Source: Cellulomonas carbonis
GTDB taxonomy: Bacteria > Actinomycetota > Actinomycetes > Actinomycetales > Cellulomonadaceae
NCBI RefSeq assembly: GCF_014636275.1
Contig: NZ_BMEB01000003.1
Coordinates: 464,681 to 528,680 of the forward strand
DNA: 64,000 bases
Reading direction: 5' to 3'
Shown here: piece by piece, positions 37,089-44,461 of the stretch
How the letters are laid out: the number at the start of each line of letters is the position of its first letter
How positions within the stretch are numbered: the first letter of the stretch is position 1
Notes under the pieces: generated by a model
What the model was told of the DNA's origin: nothing
The model's input: the letters and a program-made list of their open reading frames with translations, nothing else
Database searches by the model: none
Program-made: the position numbers and the translations under genes

Positions 37089-38776
37089 CGACCGTGGCCG
37101 GCGTGCTGCACGGGACCGGGGTGGGCCGCGGCGCCGTCGTCGGTCCCGTGGTCCAGGTCCACGGGGCCCCCGAGATCGACCCGCAGGAGCAGGTCGGGGC
37201 CGACGCCGCGGACGCGCACCGGGTCATGGCCGAGGCGTTCGACGCGGTCGCGGCCCGGCTCGGCGAGCAGGCGGCCGCCGCGCGGGGCACCCTCGCCGAG
37301 GTGCTCGGGGCGACCGCCCAGATGGCGGCGGACCCGGCCCTGCGGGCCCAGACGCTCGCCCGGGTCGACGCGGGAGAGCCCGCCGTCGCCGCGCTGGACG
37401 CGGTGGTCGACGGGTTCGCGGCGATGTTCGAGCAGGCCGGCGGCTACCTCGCCGAGCGCGTCACGGACCTGCGCAGCGTGCGCGACCGCGTCGCCGCGCA
37501 CGCGCTGGGCAGACCCGCTCCGGGGGTGCCGGTGCTCGAGCGCGCGTCGGTCGTCGTCGCCGACGACCTGGCACCCGCCGACACCGCGGGCCTGGACCTG
37601 GCGCTGACGCTCGCGCTCGTGACGGAGCGTGGCGGGCCGACCGGCCACACGGCGATCATCGCGGGCCAGCTCGGCATCCCGTGCGTCGTGCAGGTGCGCG
37701 GTGCGACGGACCTGCCGGAGGGCACCGAGGTCGCGGTCGACGCCGCGGCCGGCGTCCTCACGGTCGACCCCGACGACGCCGTGCGCGCCGCCGTCGAGTC
37801 GCGGCGCGTCGCGCTCGCGCAGCTCGGTGAGGACACCGCGCCGGGTCGCACGGCCGACGGGCACGACGTCGCGCTGCTCGCCAACATCGGCACCGCGGAG
37901 GACGCCGAGCGGCTCGTCGACGCCGCCGTCGAGGGGGTGGGCCTGTTCCGCACCGAGGTGCTGTTCCTCGGCCGCGACGCGGCACCCACCGAGGACGAGC
38001 AGGTCGCGACGTACGCGCGCGTGCTCACCGCGCTCGGGCGCCGCAAGGTCGTGCTGCGGACGCTCGACGCGGGGGCCGACAAGCCGCTGCCGTTCGTCAC
38101 CCAGCCGGGCGAGGAGAACCCCGCGCTCGGCGTGCGCGGGTACCGCCTGGTCCGCGTGGCCGAGGAGCTGCTGCGCACCCAGCTGCGCGCCGTCGCGCGT
38201 GCCGCCGAGCAGACGGGCACCGACCCGTGGGTCATGGCCCCCATGGTCGCGACGGCCGACGAGGCGCGGCGGTTCGCCGAGCTCGCGCGCGAGGCGGGCG
38301 TCCGGACGGTCGGCGTCATGGTCGAGGTGCCCGCGGTCGCCCTGCGCGCGCGCGACGTCCTCGCCGAGGTCGACTTCGTGTCGCTCGGGACCAACGACCT
38401 CGCGCAGTACACGATGGCGACGGACCGCCTGCGCGGCGAGCTCGCCGACCTGCTGGACCCGTGGCAGCCGGCCGTGCTCGACCTGGTCGCCCTCACGGCG
38501 GACGGCGGCCGTGCGGCCGACCGTCCGGTCGGGGTGTGCGGCGAGTCCGCGTCGGACCCGCTGCTCGCCCTCGTGCTGGTCGGGCTCGGCGTGACGAGCC
38601 TGTCGATGGCGCCGTCGGCCGTCCCGGGCGTGCGGTTCGCGCTCGGTCGGCACACGCTCGAGCGCTGCCGCGAGATGGCCGCCGCGGCCCGTTCCGCACG
38701 GACCGCGGTCGACGCGCGTGCGGCGTGCCTCGCGCTCGCGGACGCCGACGTGCGCGAGGTGCTCGCGCTCGGCTGA
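37085..38776 (+). CDS. ptsI: Phosphoenolpyruvate--protein phosphotransferase (PTS enzyme I)
   Basis: Takes phosphate from PEP and passes it to HPr. The 563-residue protein has the helical HPr-binding domain. The phospho-His loop is TERGGPTGHTAIIAGQLGIP (His about 186). The PEP-binding barrel has GVGLFRTEVLFLGRD, LDAGADKPLPF, NPALGVRGYRL, VSLGTNDLAQYTMATDR and GVCGESASDPLLALVL with the acid/base Cys. GTG 37085 overlaps the HPr stop (GTGA). Final gene of the fructose PTS operon. Confidence 0.96.
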   Translation: MTTVAGVLHGTGVGRGAVVGPVVQVHGAPEIDPQEQVGADAADAHRVMAEAFDAVAARLGEQAAAARGTLAEVLGATAQMAADPALRAQTLARVDAGEPAVAALDAVVDGFAAMFEQAGGYLAERVTDLRSVRDRVAAHALGRPAPGVPVLERASVVVADDLAPADTAGLDLALTLALVTERGGPTGHTAIIAGQLGIPCVVQVRGATDLPEGTEVAVDAAAGVLTVDPDDAVRAAVESRRVALAQLGEDTAPGRTADGHDVALLANIGTAEDAERLVDAAVEGVGLFRTEVLFLGRDAAPTEDEQVATYARVLTALGRRKVVLRTLDAGADKPLPFVTQPGEENPALGVRGYRLVRVAEELLRTQLRAVARAAEQTGTDPWVMAPMVATADEARRFAELAREAGVRTVGVMVEVPAVALRARDVLAEVDFVSLGTNDLAQYTMATDRLRGELADLLDPWQPAVLDLVALTADGGRAADRPVGVCGESASDPLLALVLVGLGVTSLSMAPSAVPGVRFALGRHTLERCREMAAAARSARTAVDARAACLALADADVREVLALG

Positions 38777-38870
38777 GCGGCCTCTGACTGCAGGCCCGAC
38801 CGCACCTCCGCCACCGCCCTCACGGGTGGTCGCGGGGGTGCTGTCGGTGGCCGGTCGTAGCCTGGCGGGC

Positions 38871-40484
38871 ATGAGCCACAGCGACGTGCTGGACCCCGAG
38901 ACGGACCCCGCGGCCACCTGGGCGCTCGACCCGCAGGACGTGCGCCGGCTCACGGCACGCGTCGTCGCGGCCGGGGACGGTCGCGATGCGGCACGGTCGG
39001 TGACCGTGCGGAGCCCGCTGACGGGCGCGCCGCTCGCCGAGCTGCCGCTGTCGACGCCCGCGGACGTCGCGGCGGCGGTCGAGCGCGCGCGGGCCGCGCA
39101 GCGCGCGTGGGAGCAGGTCCCCGTCCGGGACCGCGCGCGGGTGCTCGCCCGGGTGCACGACCTGGTGCTGGCCCGGCGGTCGGAGGTCATCGACCTCGTC
39201 CAGCTCGAGAACGGCAAGGCGCGCGTCGGTGCGTACGAGGAGGTCGCCGACGTCGCGCTCGTGGCGAGCCACTACGCGCGCCGGGCCGGGCGCCACCTCG
39301 CTCCGCGGCGCGTCCCGGGCCTCCTCCCCGGCCTCACGCGCACCGTCGTGCACCACCGCCCCGTCGGGGTCGTGGGTGTCGTCGCGCCGTGGAACTACCC
39401 GCTCACGCTGGTGCTCGGCGACGCGCTCCCCGCGCTGGTCGCGGGCAACGCGGTCGTCGTCAAGCCCGACCCGCAGACGTCGTTGACGGCCCTGTGGGCC
39501 GCCGCGCTGCTCACCGACGCCGGGCTGCCCGACGGCCTCGTCCAGGTGGTCACGGGCGACGGGCCCACGGTGGGCTCGGCGCTCGTCGACCACGTGGACC
39601 ACGTGCTGTTCACCGGCTCGACGCCGACCGGGCGCGTGGTCGCGCAGCGGGCCGCGGGCCGGCTCGTCGGCGCGTCGCTCGAGCTCGGCGGCAAGAACGC
39701 GCTCTACGTGACCGACGACGTGGACGTCGAGGTCGCGGCCGAGGGCGCCGTCCGGTCGTGCTTCGCGGGCACCGGGCAGCTGTGCGTCTCGATCGAGCGC
39801 CTCGTCCTGCACGAGGCGGTCGCCGACGCGTTCCTCGCGGCCTTCGTCCGGCGCGTGCGCGCTCTGCGGCTCGGCGCCGCGCTGGACTACTCGGCCGATG
39901 TCGGCTCGCTCACCTCCGCGGCGCAGCTCGAGCGCGTCGAGCGTCACGTGCACGACGCCGTCGGGCGCGGCGCGACCGTCCTGACCGGGGGCGTCCACCG
40001 CACCGACGTCGGACCGCTGTTCTACGAGCCGACCGTCCTCGACCGCGTCCCGGACGGCGCCCTCGTGGCGACGGAGGAGACGTTCGGGCCCGTGGTCACG
40101 GTGCACCGGGTCGCCGACGACGACGCCGCCGTGCGGCTCGTCGACGCGACGCCGTTCGGGCTCGCCGCGAGCGTGTGGTCGCGCGACGTGCGTCGCGGGC
40201 GGCGCGTCGCGGAGCGCGTGCGGTGCGGGATCGTCGCGGTCAACGAGGGCTACATGGCGGCCTGGGGGTCGACGGCGGCCCCCATCGGCGGCGTCAAGGA
40301 CTCGGGGTCCGGCCGGCGGCACGGGCGGGAGGGGCTCCTGGCGACGACCTGGACCCAGACGGTCGCCGTGCAGCACGGGACCCACCACGGCCTCGGCCTG
40401 GGCAGGCTGCTCGCGATGCCCGGCGAGCGCTGGACAGAGCTGTTCACGCAGGCGCTGCGCGTGAGGCACCGGATCGGCCTCTGA
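38871..40484 (+). CDS. NAD(P)+-dependent aldehyde dehydrogenase (succinic-semialdehyde type)
   Basis: Aldehyde dehydrogenase of 537 residues, resembling the actinobacterial succinic-semialdehyde dehydrogenase GabD2. It has VVGVVAPWNYPLTLVLGDALPALVAGN and the cofactor region FTGSTPTGRVVAQRAAGRLV. The catalytic Glu lies in SLELGGKNAL and the nucleophile in GTGQLCVSIERL (Cys about 305). EETFGPVVTV and the C-terminal PIGGVKDSGSGRRHGREGL complete it. Substrate is inferred from overall similarity only. TAGCCT at 38858-38863 lies seven bases before ATG 38871, suggesting a leaderless mRNA. Its neighbours give no pathway context. Confidence 0.88.
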   Translation: MSHSDVLDPETDPAATWALDPQDVRRLTARVVAAGDGRDAARSVTVRSPLTGAPLAELPLSTPADVAAAVERARAAQRAWEQVPVRDRARVLARVHDLVLARRSEVIDLVQLENGKARVGAYEEVADVALVASHYARRAGRHLAPRRVPGLLPGLTRTVVHHRPVGVVGVVAPWNYPLTLVLGDALPALVAGNAVVVKPDPQTSLTALWAAALLTDAGLPDGLVQVVTGDGPTVGSALVDHVDHVLFTGSTPTGRVVAQRAAGRLVGASLELGGKNALYVTDDVDVEVAAEGAVRSCFAGTGQLCVSIERLVLHEAVADAFLAAFVRRVRALRLGAALDYSADVGSLTSAAQLERVERHVHDAVGRGATVLTGGVHRTDVGPLFYEPTVLDRVPDGALVATEETFGPVVTVHRVADDDAAVRLVDATPFGLAASVWSRDVRRGRRVAERVRCGIVAVNEGYMAAWGSTAAPIGGVKDSGSGRRHGREGLLATTWTQTVAVQHGTHHGLGLGRLLAMPGERWTELFTQALRVRHRIGL

Positions 40485-40541
40485 GGCCGCGCTGAGCGTG
40501 CCGGTCGGGGACGGCGGCCGACAGGCCTGTCGCGGCGGTCG

Positions 40542-40556
40542 TGTTAGTGACTAACA
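40542..40556. promoter_or_regulatory. TetR operator overlapping the promoter
   Basis: TGTTAGTGACTAACA is a perfect 15-bp palindrome (7-1-7) just before the TetR gene. The -10-like TAACAT (40552-40557) overlaps its right arm and is six bases before ATG 40564. A dimer bound here would block its own leaderless promoter, and so the two ABC genes as well. Confidence 0.85.
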
Positions 40557-40563
40557 TGCAGCC

Positions 40564-41127
40564 ATGGACCGAGCACGGGCGACGCGCGAGCGCCTCCAGG
40601 CGGCAGCGCTGACGCTCTTCACCGAGCGCGGCTTCGACGCGACGACGGTCGAGCAGGTGGCGGCCGCGGCGGGCGTGTCCCACATGACGTTCTTCCGGCA
40701 CTTCCGCACCAAGGAGGACGTCGTCCTCGACGACCCCTACGACGAGGTCATCGCCGACGCCGTGCTCGCGCAGGACCCGGGCCTGCCCCCACTCGAACGC
40801 GTGCGGCGTGCCCTCCTCGCGGCGTGGTCGGCGCTGCCCGAGCCCGCGACCGGCGAGACGCGCGACCGCGTACGGCTCGTCGCGGGCCACACCGGGCTGA
40901 TGGCGCGCGCGTGGCAGAACAACCGACGGACGGCCGACCTGGTCACGCAGGCGCTCGTCGACGACGGCGTCACGCTGCTCGAGGCGCGCGTCGCGGCGGG
41001 AGCGTGCCTCGGGGCGCTCATGGAGGCGCTCCTGCTGTGGGGCGGCGGCGACGACGACCGGCCCCTCGGGGACCTCGTCCGGGACGCGCTCGCGCCGCTC
41101 GGGCTCGGGTCGGCGGCGCGCGCATGA
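40564..41127 (+). CDS. TetR-family transcriptional regulator
   Basis: A 187-residue repressor. The N-terminal helix-turn-helix spans about 8-52 (LQAAALTLFTERGFDATTVEQVAAAAGVSHMTFFRHFRTKEDVV, quoted as a region), a clear TetR pattern. The ligand domain is helical with no recognisable specificity. ATG 40564 is preceded by a palindromic operator and an overlapping -10 box. It overlaps the ABC ATPase gene by four bases (ATGA), so it probably represses its own three-gene operon and responds to something the transporter exports. Confidence 0.94.
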   Translation: MDRARATRERLQAAALTLFTERGFDATTVEQVAAAAGVSHMTFFRHFRTKEDVVLDDPYDEVIADAVLAQDPGLPPLERVRRALLAAWSALPEPATGETRDRVRLVAGHTGLMARAWQNNRRTADLVTQALVDDGVTLLEARVAAGACLGALMEALLLWGGGDDDRPLGDLVRDALAPLGLGSAARA

Positions 41128-41906
41128 GCGTCCTGCTGCGCCTCGCCGGCGTCCGCCGCGCGTTCGGCGACCTCGTCGCCGTCGACGACCTCGACCTCGA
41201 CGTCCGGGAGCGCGAGGTGCACGCGCTCGTCGGCCTCAACGGCGCGGGCAAGAGCACCGTGATGCGGCTCGCGCTCGGGATGCTGGCGCCCGACCGCGGG
41301 ACGGCCACCGTCTCGAGCGGGTCCGGCCCCGTTGCGGCGTGGCGTGCGCCCGCGGAGACCTGGCGCGGCGTCGGCCACCTCGTCGAGGCCCCGTTCGCCT
41401 ACCCCGAGCTCACCGTGACGGAGGCGGTGGTCGCCGCGGCCCGGCTGCGCGGGCTCGGGCGCGCCGAGGCGCGGGCCGCCGCAGAGATGGCCGTCGAGGC
41501 GCTGGGCCTCGCGCCCTGGGCGCGACGGCGCACCGGGACGCTCTCGCAGGGCAACCGTCAGCGGCTCGGGCTCGCGTGCGCGAGCGTGCACCGGCCGAGG
41601 CTCCTCGTCCTCGACGAGCCCACCACCGCGCTGGACCCCGCGGGCGTCCTCCTCGTGCGGCGGTGGCTGCGCGTGACGCGGTCCGCCGGGGCGGGCGTGC
41701 TGGTCTCGAGCCACCACCTCGACGAGGTCGCGCGGATCGCCGACCGGATCACCGTGCTGCACCGCGGCCGGGTCGCCGGCACGCTGCCGCCGGGCGGGAC
41801 CGACCTCGAGCGCCGGCTGTTCGCCGTCGTCGCGCGCGCCGACGGGCTCGACCCGACGGACGCGCCCGACGGCCCTGACGCGCTCGTCGAGGAGGTCCGG
41901 CCGTGA
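41124..41906 (+). CDS. ABC transporter ATP-binding protein
   Basis: A 260-residue single ABC ATPase of the drug/bacitracin exporter type. Walker A is GLNGAGKST (about 37-45), signature LSQGNRQRL (about 139), Walker B LLVLDEPTTALD and the H-loop VSSHHLDEVARIADRI. Its partner is the permease encoded next, and the start and stop overlap the flanking genes by four bases. Export of a small toxic compound sensed by the TetR protein is an inference. Confidence 0.93.
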   Translation: MSVLLRLAGVRRAFGDLVAVDDLDLDVREREVHALVGLNGAGKSTVMRLALGMLAPDRGTATVSSGSGPVAAWRAPAETWRGVGHLVEAPFAYPELTVTEAVVAAARLRGLGRAEARAAAEMAVEALGLAPWARRRTGTLSQGNRQRLGLACASVHRPRLLVLDEPTTALDPAGVLLVRRWLRVTRSAGAGVLVSSHHLDEVARIADRITVLHRGRVAGTLPPGGTDLERRLFAVVARADGLDPTDAPDGPDALVEEVRP

Positions 41907-42685
41907 GCGGCTCGTCGTTCGTCGCCGCGTGGGAGGTCGAGACGCTCGTGCTCCGGCGCTCGGGTGCCGCCCGGACCGCGGCACTCGTCGTGGTGCTCGG
42001 CACGGTCGCCCTGAGTGCGGCGTTCACGGCGGTCGCGCTCGGCGACGGGGACAGCCAGATGGCGCTCAAGGTGCGGCCGATGCTGCAGGGGACGGGGTGG
42101 GTCGCCTACCTCGGGATGCTCGCCCAGGTCCTGTCCGTCGCGGTGCTCCTGGCCGCGGGCGTCGTCGTCGCCTGGACCGTGGGACGGGAGTTCACCGACG
42201 GCACGGTGACCGGCCTGCTCGCGACGCCCACGTCGCCGCGGACGGTCGTGCTCGCGAAGCTCGGCGCGGTGCTCCTCGGCTCGGTCGGGGCGGTCGTGCT
42301 CGCGGTCGCGCTCGCCGTGCCGGTCGGTGTCGCGACGGGGCTCGGCCCTCCCGACGGCGCAGCCCTCGGCGCCGCGCTGCGGACGACCGCGGTCGGTTCG
42401 CTCGCCGCGGTGCTCGCGCTCCCGGTCGCGCTCGTCGCGAGCGTCCGCAAGGGCTACCTCGCGGGCGTCGGTGCGCTGCTCGGCGTCGTCGTCGTGACGC
42501 AGGTCGCGACGGTGGCGGGCGCGGGCGCGTGGTTCCCCTGGGCGGCGCCGGGGCTGTGGGCGGGCATGGGCGGCGCGGCGGCCGCAGCCGCGGTCCAGCC
42601 GGTCCACCTCGCGCTCGGCCCCGTCGTCGGCGGCCTCGGCGTCCTCGCGACGGCGTGGTGGTGGGGGCGCGCCGAGCTCGGCTAG
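41903..42685 (+). CDS. ABC transporter permease
   Basis: A 260-residue membrane protein of the ABC-2 permease type with about six hydrophobic segments (about 28-48, 75-95, 120-145, 155-180, 185-205 and 230-255). The motif WTVGREFTDGTVTGLLATPTSPRTVVLAKL (about 91-120) is the conserved cytoplasmic stretch of such permeases. GTG 41903 overlaps the ATPase stop. It ends at a hairpin and is convergent with the first TPR-GGDEF gene. Confidence 0.9.
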   Translation: MSGSSFVAAWEVETLVLRRSGAARTAALVVVLGTVALSAAFTAVALGDGDSQMALKVRPMLQGTGWVAYLGMLAQVLSVAVLLAAGVVVAWTVGREFTDGTVTGLLATPTSPRTVVLAKLGAVLLGSVGAVVLAVALAVPVGVATGLGPPDGAALGAALRTTAVGSLAAVLALPVALVASVRKGYLAGVGALLGVVVVTQVATVAGAGAWFPWAAPGLWAGMGGAAAAAAVQPVHLALGPVVGGLGVLATAWWWGRAELG

Positions 42686-42689
42686 GGCC

Positions 42690-42726
42690 GGCGCCGGGGA
42701 CGTGTCTCGGCCGGCGTCCCCGCGCC
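42690..42726. terminator. Hairpin between the permease and TPR-GGDEF genes
   Basis: GGCGCCGGGGACG (42690-42702) pairs with CGTCCCCGCGCC (42715-42726) with one bulged base and a 12-nt loop. It lies between two convergent genes. Confidence 0.65.
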
Positions 42727-42735
42727 GTCCCCGCG

Positions 42736-44370
42736 TCAGGTGTCGAGGACGGCGCGGTCTCGTCCGGTGGTCTTGGCCTGGTACATGAGGTGGTCGGCGC
42801 GGGCCAGGACGGAGTCGGCGGGTTCGCCGGGTCGGCGGGTGGCGGCGCCGATGCTGATGGTGACGCGCAGGCCGGGGGCGATGTCGTCCCAGGGGTGGGC
42901 GGCGAGGCTGTCGCGGATGCGGGTGCACACGCGGGTGGTGGTGTCGGGGTCGTCGGAGTCGGCGAGCAGGACGGCGATCTCCTCCCCGCCGAAGCGGGCG
43001 ACGAGGTCGGTGCCGCGGACGGCGGCGGAGACGACCTGGGCGACCTGGCGCAGGACCTCGTCGCCGACGAGGTGGGAGTAGCGGTCGTTGACGTGCTTGA
43101 AGTGGTCCAGGTCGCCGATGAGGCAGGTGAGGCGGGCGTCGGGGGCGGCGGTGCGGGCCTTGATGGCCTGGTCGAAGCTGCGGCGGTTGGCCAGGCCGGT
43201 CAGGGGGTCGTGGGCGGCCTCGTGGGCCAGGACGCGGTTGGCGAGCTCGAGCTGCTCGGCCTTGAGGCGTTCCATCTCGGCGGTGAGCTCGGCGCGTTCG
43301 AGGTCGCGCTGGGCGTTCAGGGCGCGGGCGCGTCGCTCGGCGGACTCGTCGCGGTGCGCGAGCGTCGCCGTCAGCAGCTCCCGGTGCGCCGCCAGCGCCG
43401 AGACCGCGTCACCCCGGTCCTCGTGGACCGTCACGAGCTCGGCGAGCAGCTCGACGCGCTCCTGGGCGCGCAGCAGGGCGTGCGTCGCGTCGATGCCGCG
43501 GGTCAGCTCGGCGATCGCGGTGTCCCAGTCGCCCAGCAGCCGCGCCAGACGCGCCTTGGCGACCGTCAGGTGCAGGTGGAGCGACGTCGTGCGTGCCGCC
43601 TCGTGGTGCTCGGCCGCCTCCGTGATGCACTCCTGCGCCTCGGCGAGCCGGTCGCCGGCCATGAGCGCGCGGGCCTGGTGGACCAGGCTCTCGCCGAGCA
43701 GCCGCGAGCTGCCGCCGTCGGCGCACGCGTGCTCGACCGCGCGGGCGGCCGTCTGCGTGGCGGCCTCGGCGAGGCTGAGCGCGAGCTCGGGGTCCGTGTC
43801 GACGAGGGCCTCGCTCTCGGCGACGTCGAGCAGTGCCAGACGGGACAGCCCCGCCGACAGGCCGAACTGGTCGCCGAGCCGAGCGAACCCCGCGCACGCC
43901 TCGTGCAGCAGCTCGCGGGCCCGGTCGGGGAACAGACCCATCTCCTGGAACCGCACGCCGAGCTGGTGCAGCGCGAACGCGACGCCGGGCTCGTCGTCGA
44001 CCTCGCGGCACGCGGCGAGCGACTGCTCGAGCAGCTCCATCGCGGCCTCGTCGTCGCCGAAGCCCGCGTAGACCGCGCCGAGCCCGCCGAGGGTCCGCGC
44101 TGCGCACACGCGGTCGCCCAGCTCGTGCGCGAGCGCCTGCGCGCGCTCCATCGCGGCGAGCGCCTCGGTGTCCTGCGCGAGCAGGTGGTGCGCGAGGCCC
44201 ACGTGGAAGCTCGCGCACATCTCGGTCCGCAGGTCGCCCGCGGCGCGCGCGTCGTCGAGGACGACGGTCCCCTCCGCGACGCACACGGCCGGTGCGGCGT
44301 CGGCGAGGTGCGCGAGACGCTCGACCGCCTCGACGGTGCCACCGCACGCACGTCCGCACGTCGTCGTCAT
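42736..44370 (-). CDS. Cytosolic diguanylate cyclase with N-terminal TPR-like region (copy 1)
   Basis: A 544-residue protein without membrane segments. Residues 1-330 are alpha-helical TPR-like repeats with Gly/Ala pairs, such as ARTLGGLGAVYAGFGDDEAAMELLEQSL. Residues 340-385 form a coiled coil (LNAQRDLERAELTAEMERLKAEQLELANR). The GGDEF domain (about 388-544) has HDPLTGLANRRSFDQ, DLDHFKHVNDRYSH and the active loop ARFGGEEIAVLL. RGTD five residues before GGEEI matches the RXXD inhibitory site. The domain should make c-di-GMP. Its DNA from 42742 to 43401 is 659/660 identical to copy 2, and its GGDEF codons lack NCG triplets. Confidence 0.92.
   Translation of the reverse strand: MTTTCGRACGGTVEAVERLAHLADAAPAVCVAEGTVVLDDARAAGDLRTEMCASFHVGLAHHLLAQDTEALAAMERAQALAHELGDRVCAARTLGGLGAVYAGFGDDEAAMELLEQSLAACREVDDEPGVAFALHQLGVRFQEMGLFPDRARELLHEACAGFARLGDQFGLSAGLSRLALLDVAESEALVDTDPELALSLAEAATQTAARAVEHACADGGSSRLLGESLVHQARALMAGDRLAEAQECITEAAEHHEAARTTSLHLHLTVAKARLARLLGDWDTAIAELTRGIDATHALLRAQERVELLAELVTVHEDRGDAVSALAAHRELLTATLAHRDESAERRARALNAQRDLERAELTAEMERLKAEQLELANRVLAHEAAHDPLTGLANRRSFDQAIKARTAAPDARLTCLIGDLDHFKHVNDRYSHLVGDEVLRQVAQVVSAAVRGTDLVARFGGEEIAVLLADSDDPDTTTRVCTRIRDSLAAHPWDDIAPGLRVTISIGAATRRPGEPADSVLARADHLMYQAKTTGRDRAVLDT
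42742..43401. repeat. 660-bp duplicated GGDEF cassette, copy A
   Basis: Identical to 44471-45130 in the same orientation (offset 1729 bp) apart from one difference seen, G at 43330 against A at 45059. It covers the coiled coil and whole GGDEF domain of the first TPR-GGDEF gene. Both edges are sharp: the flanking TPR parts differ strongly. Confidence 0.93.
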
Positions 44371-44461
44371 GTCCGTCCCATCGACCGGTCGACACCGCGC
44401 CTGAGGGCCGCGTCCCGCGGAGGTCGCGGGCGTGGGGACGACGCTCCCTCCGAGCGGCCCG

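Noticed and set aside
44371..44461. Insertion-sequence remnants or target-site duplications at the cassette edges
   Set aside because: No transposase, terminal inverted repeat or flanking direct repeat was found around either 660-bp copy.
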